This document shows positions 43,977 through 51,656 of a DNA stretch of 64,000 nucleotides, piece by piece. Position numbers and translations under genes: made by a program. The number at the start of each line of letters is the position of its first letter. The stretch's first letter is position 1. Origin of the DNA: Nitrososphaerota archaeon (GTDB lineage: Archaea > Thermoproteota > Nitrososphaeria > Nitrososphaerales > Gagatemarchaeaceae); the NCBI GenBank assembly GCA_029785825.1, contig JAFLYY010000001.1:1085374-1149373 (forward strand). Direction: 5' to 3'. The notes below the pieces were generated by a model. That model was given only the letters and a program-made list of their open reading frames with translations. It searched no databases and had not been told where the DNA came from.

Positions 43977-44465
43977 TCAGCCTACGAAGTCGTGACTCTC
44001 TCTCTCGAACGCCCAGGCCCTTGGCTGAACCTCCCTAAGTTGTGCCTTGAACCAGAGCCTGCAGTCACCGCAGACGGTAGTCAGGAGAGTGGGACTTGCC
44101 GCGTAGATCCACCTCTCGCCCTCGGGGACCTCGAACTTCCTCTCCATGCACGGTCTCGTCATCTTCAGGTAGCAGATAGTCGGTTCCACAGGCAACGAAG
44201 CCGTCGCACGTTCCGCCTCGACTTCGCGTTTGTGGGCCACCTGCTTCGCTTGGTCACCCCTTTGCTGTTCTTTCTGGAGCCTACGGCAATCTCCGCAGAC
44301 AATCCGGACCTCTGGACCGCCAGGGGTTTCTACGTCATAGATCCAGACGTCATCGGGCCGGGCAATTAACCGACGCTTGACGCAAGCCTCGGCCGCACCA
44401 AGATCGCAATACCACATTCTCCTGCGGCGGGACGGGGATGCCCGCTTGCCCAACTGTAGGGCCAT
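43977..44465 (-). CDS. Tandem CGDC zinc-motif protein
   Basis: A 162-residue protein built from two copies of a roughly 45-residue unit. Each has Cys-x7-Cys, a WIY segment, and CGDCR: Cys20, 28, 57, 60 and Cys98, 106, 132, 135. A Lys/Glu-rich helical linker joins them. Each unit should bind one zinc. I do not recognise the family. It converges with the DUF262 gene with a 4-nt gap and lies within the island, so nucleic acid binding in a defence context is plausible. Confidence 0.65.
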   Translation of the reverse strand: MALQLGKRASPSRRRRMWYCDLGAAEACVKRRLIARPDDVWIYDVETPGGPEVRIVCGDCRRLQKEQQRGDQAKQVAHKREVEAERATASLPVEPTICYLKMTRPCMERKFEVPEGERWIYAASPTLLTTVCGDCRLWFKAQLREVQPRAWAFERESHDFVG

Positions 44466-44591
44466 CGGTCGACTTGCTTTAGGGATTGTGCTACCAAACT
44501 GTATTGCCTTTGGCGTGAAATAGGCTATGCTTCAGTAGCCGAGTCATGGTCTCATACCCACTTTAAAAATCAGCCACGTAGCGATTCGGTG

Positions 44592-45455
44592 ATGAAAGAC
44601 CCCGAAGGTGGTTCCAGAGTCCCGTTCTTCTGGCGGACCCCCAGATTGCTACTGATTATGCTGATTTCTCCTCTACTAACTACCGCAGCCGGTTCTCTTT
44701 TGTTGTTAGGAATCGGGAAAGGAGGCGGTCTAGTGTCATTTTATGCGGCAGTCGTAGTCTTGCTCGGCGAGCCTTTGGCGGAGGGGATCCTGCTCTTGCG
44801 TTCTGCTAGCAGTGTACAGGTCGAGATTGGCGAGAAAATTGCCTCGGATCTCCTTCATAGGCTGGGAAGGTTGAGTGGTATGAAATTGGGGGTTATCCTA
44901 ATGGCGATAGCGATGATCCTGCTCGTTGTCATCCCTGAGGATGCGGCAATAGTCTCGAGTTCGACGGCCTCGGCGAATGCATACGCCGTCTCAATCTTCT
45001 ATGTAGGAGGCCTCCTATTGATTGTCATGCCTTTCATGATTTGGAGCCCAAAGCACTGGTTCTTGCTTAGGGTGAACTTGTCCGGAGTGGTCGATGAGAC
45101 CGTGAATGTGAGGACAGCACTAAAAGACGCCGTAGAAGCATTCAGTAGCTCCCTTTGGGCTTTGAGGGGGAGCAGAATCTCTAACGCGGCAATCGTCCGA
45201 CTTGAACTCATTCCCCGAAACGACATTCGTGGCTTGGCACTGAAGCTACAGTACGCGGCGAAGAAAGAGGACTCGGAGTCATTCGTAAGCACTATCGCTT
45301 CTGCGACTGCCTTGAATCCAAATCAAGTCTTGGAACGAATGACTTGGCAAGACTATGCGGATCAAGTGGCGAAACTGACGCCCTTCGTCGTCGCGGTTGT
45401 TGCTTTCGTAGTAGTTCTGATAGAATTTCCGCACTACATTCCGTCTGTCGGTTAA
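44592..45455 (+). CDS. Uncharacterised multi-helix membrane protein
   Basis: About 287 residues. Hydrophobic segments occur near 18-40, 45-68, 95-115, 128-150 and 260-282, with a soluble stretch of about 100 residues between the fourth and fifth. No known motif is visible. ATG 44592 lies about 25 nt after CTTTAAAAA, indicating a leaderless transcript. Convergent with the next membrane protein gene; both may be island effectors. Confidence 0.6.
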   Translation: MKDPEGGSRVPFFWRTPRLLLIMLISPLLTTAAGSLLLLGIGKGGGLVSFYAAVVVLLGEPLAEGILLLRSASSVQVEIGEKIASDLLHRLGRLSGMKLGVILMAIAMILLVVIPEDAAIVSSSTASANAYAVSIFYVGGLLLIVMPFMIWSPKHWFLLRVNLSGVVDETVNVRTALKDAVEAFSSSLWALRGSRISNAAIVRLELIPRNDIRGLALKLQYAAKKEDSESFVSTIASATALNPNQVLERMTWQDYADQVAKLTPFVVAVVAFVVVLIEFPHYIPSVG

Positions 45456-45467
45456 CACCTCAAGGAT

Positions 45468-46211
45468 TCAGCCTTCCGTCCGGAATACCATAGGAACCTC
45501 AGCATACTGATTTGATTCGAACCCTGCCTGGATAGACCCCTCATAGAGTCTCCCTTCAGCGTCGTTCGCTTTGATATGCACTGCCAGATTTTGGAGGCCG
45601 CGGAAGCCACCAGTGTTTCCGCAGTTGTACTCGATATGCTGATTCCTGGCTAACTCCAAGGGTTTCATCACCATCCATTCCTCTCGGAACCTATACGAGA
45701 CCTCAATGCTGGCATTACCCCCTACATTCCATGCCACCAAATAGTAATCCCTCCAGAATACCTTCGTCTGGCGTGACCTGACATTTACCAAGAACTTCGG
45801 GCGGAGGAGAGCCACGTGTTCGGCCTTGTCTCTCTCCTGTAGGAGCAGGAGTTCCTCGGTCTTTCCAGCCATGCTCGCCATATGCCGCTCTATCTTGGAG
45901 AGGCTCTCTACAGATTTGACGGTGGCTTCAGAGACAGCCTTTAGTTCCCTGGTCACTGATTCCAGCGTTCGGACGAACGCTTCGATTTGCCGTTCGGTGC
46001 TCCTTTGCAACTCCCTGTTGCTCGTCACCATGATGAGATATAGGGCAAGGATCGTCATCGTGGTTGTGCCCAAGGTGAGCAGGAGGAAGCTGGGCCAGAG
46101 AGGGCTTGTAATTCCGAACACGAGAAGAGCGAGGGCGTACAAACACCAAGCTCTCTTCAGCGTCACTTTCTGACGCAGTGCCTCCGCAATACGTTTCGGC
46201 ACCCCTTCCAA
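45468..46211 (-). CDS. Membrane protein with coiled coil and beta domain
   Basis: A 247-residue protein: two hydrophobic helices (about 20-38 and 42-65), then a long heptad-like helix (about 68-130, rich in Glu, Ser and Leu), then a beta-rich C-terminal part. It resembles a membrane-tethered sensor or scaffold. Starts at TTG 46211 about 30 nt after CTTAAACC. No family recognised. Confidence 0.6.
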   Translation of the reverse strand: MEGVPKRIAEALRQKVTLKRAWCLYALALLVFGITSPLWPSFLLLTLGTTTMTILALYLIMVTSNRELQRSTERQIEAFVRTLESVTRELKAVSEATVKSVESLSKIERHMASMAGKTEELLLLQERDKAEHVALLRPKFLVNVRSRQTKVFWRDYYLVAWNVGGNASIEVSYRFREEWMVMKPLELARNQHIEYNCGNTGGFRGLQNLAVHIKANDAEGRLYEGSIQAGFESNQYAEVPMVFRTEG

Positions 46212-46289
46212 CGCATACCGTGTTACTCTTGCTCGGTTTAAGGCGTCCTCTCCGCATATGGCTATTGCGCTACCAAAGCTGTTCCCTGG

Positions 46290-46886
46290 TTAGTCGACCT
46301 TCCTGGTCCTGCTGTTGTGCCCCCTAGCCTCGAGAATCCTGTAGTACAGGTATTCATCATTGACCAGCCTAGAACGTACAGCCCCAGCAACGAAGTCCGC
46401 TGCTTGGACACACCTATCGGACGAAGAATCCTGCTGCCTCACGGACCTGATTTTCACTGCTTCAGATTCGAACGCCTGCATTCGTGCCTTGAAATCCTCG
46501 AACAATTGTCTTCTTGCCCCTGCATCCCAAACGAATTGGAGCGTGTTGGAATCGCTCACGTTGGGGATTGTTGATGCGATAATCTCTCTGGCTGAAGTTT
46601 GAAGAATCCTCTCTAAAGGGTCGACAACATTCCTGTCACTATGATAGAAAACCGATCCAGTGAAGAGTGCCTTTTCAACGATTATGTTCAGGACCCGGGT
46701 CTTGGTCTCCTTTGTTGAGTTGGCGAACTTCAATTCGGCCGAGGACCTGCCTAGATCACGAGCCACGGTGTCCAACTTCGTACTAAGGGCCGCGACCAAT
46801 CCTGATTGAATTGCAAGGAATCCGACCACGACCTTCGGTGGCCTTAGGTCTCCTGATTCATCGATGAATATCTGCCAATGAACCAT
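46290..46886 (-). CDS. DUF3800-family protein
   Basis: A 198-residue protein. WQIFIDESGD at residues 4-13 supplies the first conserved acidic pair, and CVQAADFVAGAV near 160-171 the late Asp; this is the DUF3800 signature, thought to adopt an RNase H-like nuclease fold. It is the last gene in a three-gene operon, starting one base after its upstream neighbour. DUF3800 proteins recur in anti-phage systems. Confidence 0.82.
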   Translation of the reverse strand: MVHWQIFIDESGDLRPPKVVVGFLAIQSGLVAALSTKLDTVARDLGRSSAELKFANSTKETKTRVLNIIVEKALFTGSVFYHSDRNVVDPLERILQTSAREIIASTIPNVSDSNTLQFVWDAGARRQLFEDFKARMQAFESEAVKIRSVRQQDSSSDRCVQAADFVAGAVRSRLVNDEYLYYRILEARGHNSRTRKVD

Positions 46887-46887
46887 T

Positions 46888-47763
46888 TCATCTCACCTTG
46901 AACAAGAATTCCTCGCTCGAATATGCAGGTTGCACTTCGAACCCATCAGACCTCCGGGCGAGTGAGACAATTTGCTCGTGGGTAACATACGATGTGGGCA
47001 GTATTTTCTCGTTGATGAGATAGAGTGCCCCGATGGTGGAAGCGAACTCGATTCCTTTGAGAGAGACGAATGCGACGTTCAACCAATTGGCAAGAGTCGA
47101 TTCGGGGAGAGGCAGTGGGCGGCGGCCAGTAAAAGAAAACGCCATGGTAGAGAAGTAATCGACTGGCAATCTCTTGAACGAGTAAGAATGGAAAGCCTCT
47201 GCAAAGCCTCGTTTCTCCTGAGGTTTGAGCCCCAGTCCGTTGAGCAACCGCCATCTCGCACGTCCGTTGTGCAGAAGCGTCCTAGGACTGAGCTCCCTTG
47301 GAACGGGTGGCTCAATGAGTCTAAGGTCGTCTCCCGCGTGTTGCCACATCTCTTCCCAAGCTCGTGCAGAGCTATCGCCGATTTCCTTTGTCTGCACAAT
47401 GCTGTACCTTGAGATTCCTCTCAAGAATGGTACTAGGAAAGACCTGTCTCTTTGGAGCAGCAGGGCCAAAGTTGTGTATAACGGAGGTCCCTTTTCATCT
47501 TGCCACAGTCTTAGAAACGCCCGTCCTGCTCCAACTGATATCGTCCAATTCTCTTCTATCAGACCAAGTTCCCTTGCTAGACTGAAGTGAGGTTCAGGTG
47601 CTCTCCTTCCTCCAGGGGGTGAACTTGATGCTCTGAATAGTTCCCAAGCATAGTCCTTGTTTCCTGGACTTTTTGAGACGGCCTCTATCGCAGTGTGAAG
47701 CTTTGAGAGATTTCCCGCCGTTTCGATGATATAACGCATAAAGGCGACAGTCATGCCTTCCAC
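46888..47763 (-). CDS. Uncharacterised middle protein of AAA-DUF3800 operon
   Basis: A 291-residue protein without a motif I recognise. Helix-rich parts near residues 40-75 (LARELGLIEENWTISVGAGRAFL) look like a winged helix, and more such segments may follow. It begins at GTG 47763, 2 nt after the ATPase gene stops, and ends one base before the DUF3800 start. The strict packing implies a complex or pathway with both partners, perhaps as DNA-binding or specificity subunit. Confidence 0.6.
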   Translation of the reverse strand: MEGMTVAFMRYIIETAGNLSKLHTAIEAVSKSPGNKDYAWELFRASSSPPGGRRAPEPHFSLARELGLIEENWTISVGAGRAFLRLWQDEKGPPLYTTLALLLQRDRSFLVPFLRGISRYSIVQTKEIGDSSARAWEEMWQHAGDDLRLIEPPVPRELSPRTLLHNGRARWRLLNGLGLKPQEKRGFAEAFHSYSFKRLPVDYFSTMAFSFTGRRPLPLPESTLANWLNVAFVSLKGIEFASTIGALYLINEKILPTSYVTHEQIVSLARRSDGFEVQPAYSSEEFLFKVR

Positions 47764-47765
47764 GG

Positions 47766-48896
47766 TCAGATAGACTTCTTTACAAGAACAGAATCGAGTA
47801 CCGGTGCTTGGTCAAGAATGGCGACAGACATTACATTATCCATCAGCTCCATCGCTTCCTTGGGTCTAAGTGCAACAGTTAGACCCTGGTCTTTGAGCAG
47901 CTTGACCTTATTGATTATGAGTGAAATTGCCTCCTCCGAGAACGGATAACTTGCAGCCGTAATCGAATCCTTGGTCTTGGTTTTTGCCTTTAGGGCGGCT
48001 TCCTTTGCGTCGAAGTTCGACTCTCGCCGGTATCGAATCACTTCGTAGATGAATGAACCGAGCTCCTCCTCCGTGTACTCATCGAATGTGATGAAGTTAG
48101 TAGCTCCAATCCTTCTTCGAACTGTCTCATTAGTCAAGACATACGGAGCTTCCTCGATTGTCCTGCCAGTGAGTGCAAAGACCGTGCCCATTGGTCCGCC
48201 CTCTCCCACAAGGTCCCTGATTGCTTCAGTGAAGGAATTCAAGCTGTCTCCGACCAAGGGTCTTGTAAGTTCGAACTCGTCAATTAGCAGGATGACGGGT
48301 TTCCTGCGAAGTTCACGGTGCAGAGAGAATAGGCCCTGAAGCACAGACACCTGATCTTGTGGACCGAGTGGGTTATTCCAAACTTCCAGGTCGTCTTCCT
48401 CTGTTCTAGTAAGCTTCTCTCCGTTGAGGAACCTCCAAAGCATGTTCCAAGAACCAAGCCCTTTCTGGACCACGTTCGCCAAGTCCTTCCCAAGCGTCGA
48501 TTCAAGGCTCAGGTTTATTCCCTTGTGGTCTGCTGTCCAAGATTCCAGTCCTACACCGGCACTCTCGAGAGCTTCGTCGAGAAGTTGTTTCACCTTTTCG
48601 CGGCCGTACGCCGCAAGAATAGAGCGGTACAGTTCCAAGAAGGTGCTACGCCGGTGGAGAGGAGGGGTCTCGACGTACAAGCATGATGCGTCGTGTAGGT
48701 TGTATTCAATGAATCGAAGCAATTGTGTCTTACCGATTCCAAGAAGTCCATAGAAGACGTAGTGAGGGGATCGCTCAATGGCCAGCTTTCCCTTGATCAT
48801 CCTGACGTAGTCCTTCGCATTCGAACTTCTTACGAGAAAAACAGATCCGTCCTTCTTTGGGTCTAGAAGAAAGGAGTTCTTTTTGAGCCCGTACAA
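47766..48896 (-). CDS. AAA/STAND-like ATPase of defence operon
   Basis: A 376-residue P-loop ATPase. Walker A GLLGIGKTQ is at 50-58; Walker B ILLIDEFE is near 200-208, followed by a sensor 1-like FALTGRTIEE and an arginine-containing segment TVRRRIGA. The layout recalls Orc1/Cdc6-like archaeal ATPases. It heads the three-gene operon, starting at TTG 48896 behind a CCTTATAC promoter element and three 7-bp repeats. Confidence 0.82.
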   Translation of the reverse strand: MYGLKKNSFLLDPKKDGSVFLVRSSNAKDYVRMIKGKLAIERSPHYVFYGLLGIGKTQLLRFIEYNLHDASCLYVETPPLHRRSTFLELYRSILAAYGREKVKQLLDEALESAGVGLESWTADHKGINLSLESTLGKDLANVVQKGLGSWNMLWRFLNGEKLTRTEEDDLEVWNNPLGPQDQVSVLQGLFSLHRELRRKPVILLIDEFELTRPLVGDSLNSFTEAIRDLVGEGGPMGTVFALTGRTIEEAPYVLTNETVRRRIGATNFITFDEYTEEELGSFIYEVIRYRRESNFDAKEAALKAKTKTKDSITAASYPFSEEAISLIINKVKLLKDQGLTVALRPKEAMELMDNVMSVAILDQAPVLDSVLVKKSI

Positions 48897-48907
48897 TGCA
48901 TTGACCT

Positions 48908-48928
48908 ACGAACAACGAATGACGAACG
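48908..48928 (-). promoter_or_regulatory. Three 7-bp iterons in the AAA operon promoter
   Basis: ACGAACA, ACGAATG and ACGAACG follow one another without gaps (plus-strand reading), between the CCTTATAC box (about 48933-48940) and the start codon. A regulator could bind them cooperatively; the divergently encoded RHH protein at 49049 is a candidate. Confidence 0.5.
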
Positions 48929-49048
48929 GCACAGTATAAGGTTTCCTTCGAAGACTTTCTGTCACTCGGGGAGACCTGGGCGGTACTATCGGATACTTTA
49001 CTACGTTCCTGGTCATATACGATTTATTATATACTGCAGGATTCCAAG

Positions 49049-49210
49049 TTGAGCGGGGACTTGGGGCAGAAGAAGGTCACATCAATCAAGGTTGACGAGG
49101 ATCTCTGGGGGGAGTTCAAAATTGAAGCAATACGGAGGAAGACCTCCGTGGCGGAGCTCCTTGACGACACAATTCGGAAGGAGCTTGGGAAGGAAGAGGA
49201 GTCGGCTTAA
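49049..49210 (+). CDS. RHH-domain regulator upstream of methyltransferase
   Basis: A 53-residue ribbon-helix-helix protein: strand KKVTSIKVDEDLW, helix 1 GEFKIEAIRR, turn KTS, helix 2 VAELLDDTIRKEL, then an acidic tail. It starts at TTG 49049 and its TAA overlaps the methyltransferase ATG (TAATG). It may control the restriction-modification genes, as C proteins do in bacterial systems, or the divergent AAA operon. Confidence 0.7.
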   Translation: MSGDLGQKKVTSIKVDEDLWGEFKIEAIRRKTSVAELLDDTIRKELGKEEESA

Positions 49211-50517
49211 TGACCGGCACGTCACAGGGACAGACTACCCTCACGGAGTCCTACGAGAAGGATTGGACGATGGCGAAGGAGAACGACCAGGAGGGCATCC
49301 ACAGTATTCACATCTATCCCGCCCGAATGGTCCCCCAGGTGATTAGAGATCTAATCAAACTCTACGGTCAAACGGGCGAACCGCTTGGCGATTTCTACGT
49401 CGGGTCGGGGACAGTGGGGGTCGAAGCTCTCAAGCTCGGCTATGACGTGGTACTGTCAGATATCAACCCACTCGCACAACTTCTCACGCGTGTAAAGTGT
49501 CACTATATCGAACCACCCAGGCTTGAAAGCGTCCTCGAGAGGATTAGGAAGAACTTTGAAATCGCGAAAGTGACGGAGGAAGAAGTCGCACGGGTCAAGG
49601 AGGAGATTCCCAATGTCGACTATTGGTTCAAGCCAAATGTAATCAAAGACCTGTACGCTTTAAGGCGAGAAGTTTTTGCGACCCGTGACGAAGAGATCCG
49701 CGACTTCTTCAAGGTCTGTTTTTCATTGACTGTCAGGAAAGCGAGTAATATCAGAACAAGAGAGTTCAAGCTCTACAGGCGATCAGACAAGAATCTTAGG
49801 ACCTATGCCCCCAATGTCCAGAAGATTTTCATTGCGTCCGCCTCGAGGGCCATTCGCGGAATGCCCTCAATCAAGGGCATCAGAGGAAAAGCGACCATTC
49901 TGAAAGAAGACGCGAGGCACACGGGACTAATGCCGGGCTCACTGGGGACAATTGTCACGAGCCCCCCATATGGTGATAGCTCGACCACTGTTGCCTACGG
50001 GCAGTTCTCGAAGTATCCCCTTCTGTGGTTAGGATATGACGTCGACAAAGTGAAGGACATTGACAAGGTCTCTCTTGGAGGCAAAACCAGCGGTGACGGA
50101 GACGTGGCAAATGTCCTGAGCAAATCACCCTCGCTTACAGAGGTGAAAGAGAGGGTGGGGGCCCGTGACCTTGAAAGAAGCGTGGTTCTAACGCGATTCT
50201 TCAGGGACTACGACGATGGCCTGAAGGAGATGCGGAGAGTGCTGAAAGATGAGAGGAAGTGTGTGATCATCATAGGCAACAGAACCATGCGTGGGGTGAA
50301 GATACCCACGATTCAAATAACTAGGGAATTGGCCGAAGCTGGCTGGACAATCAACGGGAAGCCTAAGAAGTTCGAGTGCCTGGAAATCAGAGAAAGAACC
50401 ATCTATCAGAAACGGATGCCTTATGTTGGAACACCCCAAGGTAGGAAAGATGCAAAGTTATGGGAGCCTTGCGACCTGATAATGAATGAAGCGATTATCG
50501 TCCTAAGGTCAATCTAA
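49210..50517 (+). CDS. DNA methyltransferase (N4-cytosine or N6-adenine type)
   Basis: A 435-residue amino-methyltransferase. The SAM-binding motif FYVGSGTVGVEAL lies near 62-74 and the catalytic TSPPYGD near 249-255; the order motif I before motif IV is that of the gamma/alpha-like group. The N-terminal SIHIYPARM segment is typical of SPPY-type site-specific enzymes. Its 3' end overlaps the convergent endonuclease gene by 23 bp, so this is a restriction-modification pair. Confidence 0.88.
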   Translation: MTGTSQGQTTLTESYEKDWTMAKENDQEGIHSIHIYPARMVPQVIRDLIKLYGQTGEPLGDFYVGSGTVGVEALKLGYDVVLSDINPLAQLLTRVKCHYIEPPRLESVLERIRKNFEIAKVTEEEVARVKEEIPNVDYWFKPNVIKDLYALRREVFATRDEEIRDFFKVCFSLTVRKASNIRTREFKLYRRSDKNLRTYAPNVQKIFIASASRAIRGMPSIKGIRGKATILKEDARHTGLMPGSLGTIVTSPPYGDSSTTVAYGQFSKYPLLWLGYDVDKVKDIDKVSLGGKTSGDGDVANVLSKSPSLTEVKERVGARDLERSVVLTRFFRDYDDGLKEMRRVLKDERKCVIIIGNRTMRGVKIPTIQITRELAEAGWTINGKPKKFECLEIRERTIYQKRMPYVGTPQGRKDAKLWEPCDLIMNEAIIVLRSI

Positions 50518-51391
50518 CGCCTTCTTGCTTGAAGTCCCCGAGATCACTCGGAAGATCTGAGAGCTTCCTTACCCATGGCATAGGATTTAGTGCGTCTGTC
50601 TCCTTGACATCGTCTCTGACGTAAACAATGAGATTGTGCTTCTTGAGCCTATTAGCCTTCTTCTCGCCGAGTCTCTTGTCGATTGTCAGAATGTATCCTC
50701 TTCTACCTCCGGAGGCGATTCCGACGTTCGCCCACCACCTCTCGGCGAGAGTATGTTGGCAGGCCATGAAAATCGCTTTGTCCGGAGTGGCTCTAGCTGT
50801 CTTGACATCGGGGACCACCAGATCAGTGTGACCAAGTTCTGCCTCCACCTCCCCTTTGGCCCTTTGGCACGGGATATCGATTCGGTTAAGGAGCCTAAGA
50901 ACGATTTCCTGGAAGGACTCTCCCGCTCGTTTCTTTCGCATCTGTACAACAGTAGTTTGGAACTGCCTGATTAGAGGGAAGGAGTCCCTGACCACTTCTC
51001 TTACGACATCCTTGAGGGTGTTTGAAAGCGACCCTTCTCCATCGATAGCCCCGACGAGGGCAGCTCTGTGCATCTTCTGGATTTGCGACCCGTAAGCGTC
51101 CATCCAGGCGACAACAAGTTCAGGAAAAGCTTTCGCTTCTGACTCCATGAAGCTAGCGTAATTTGCCTCCTCGACATCTAGGATGGCTCTGCAAAAGTTT
51201 CTACTCACGAAACTGTTTGTCAGCTTGTCATCCAGTTCGTTGAAGGCAGCGTCTAGCATCTTTGGCCACGGAGGGAAGGAGGCTTTCGCCTTCGCCAAAA
51301 TCTGAACCTCGGTCGCCTTCAAACATCCATGGGGGAGTCCAATTTGCTTTTGAACCCTTGCTACTTGACTGAACAGAACCCTTGATTCCAA
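50495..51391 (-). CDS. Putative type II restriction endonuclease (PD-(D/E)xK-like)
   Basis: A 298-residue protein. The segment GESFQEIVLRLL, then GHTDLVVPDVKTA around residues 155-195 fits the Glu and Asp-x-x-x-x-Lys core of a PD-(D/E)xK nuclease. The N-terminal half is helical. Convergent and overlapping with a DNA methyltransferase gene, which is the strongest argument for its function. Start TTG 51391. Recognition sequence unknown. Confidence 0.72.
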   Translation of the reverse strand: MESRVLFSQVARVQKQIGLPHGCLKATEVQILAKAKASFPPWPKMLDAAFNELDDKLTNSFVSRNFCRAILDVEEANYASFMESEAKAFPELVVAWMDAYGSQIQKMHRAALVGAIDGEGSLSNTLKDVVREVVRDSFPLIRQFQTTVVQMRKKRAGESFQEIVLRLLNRIDIPCQRAKGEVEAELGHTDLVVPDVKTARATPDKAIFMACQHTLAERWWANVGIASGGRRGYILTIDKRLGEKKANRLKKHNLIVYVRDDVKETDALNPMPWVRKLSDLPSDLGDFKQEGVRLTLGR

Positions 51392-51545
51392 TCAGAATCA
51401 GGGTACCAAAGCTCACGCCTGAAGGCCGCCCATGATTCGCCTGCCTGGCATATTTTGTTTGTGATACCAATTTGGTAGTCGGAATCTGATATCGGTAGCC
51501 TACGGAGCTTGAAATATACTCTAATTAAGAAAAGAAGCTCAAAAA

Positions 51546-51618
51546 TAGCCCGGCTAGGATTCGAACCTAGGTCGAAGGCTCCAGAGGCCCCCATCCTTGA
51601 CCACTAGACGACCGGGCT
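51546..51618 (-). tRNA. tRNA-Gln (anticodon CTG)
   Basis: A 73-nt cloverleaf with AGCCCGG/CCGGGCT acceptor and A73. Anticodon stem GGGGC/GCCTT encloses CTCTGGA with CTG at 34-36, decoding CAG. T arm CTAGG-TTCGAAT-CCTAG. No intron. It marks the right border of the low-G+C island. Confidence 0.92.
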
Positions 51619-51656
51619 GCGAATGAAGGTTTGATTTCAGTGGCGATAAAAGGGTT

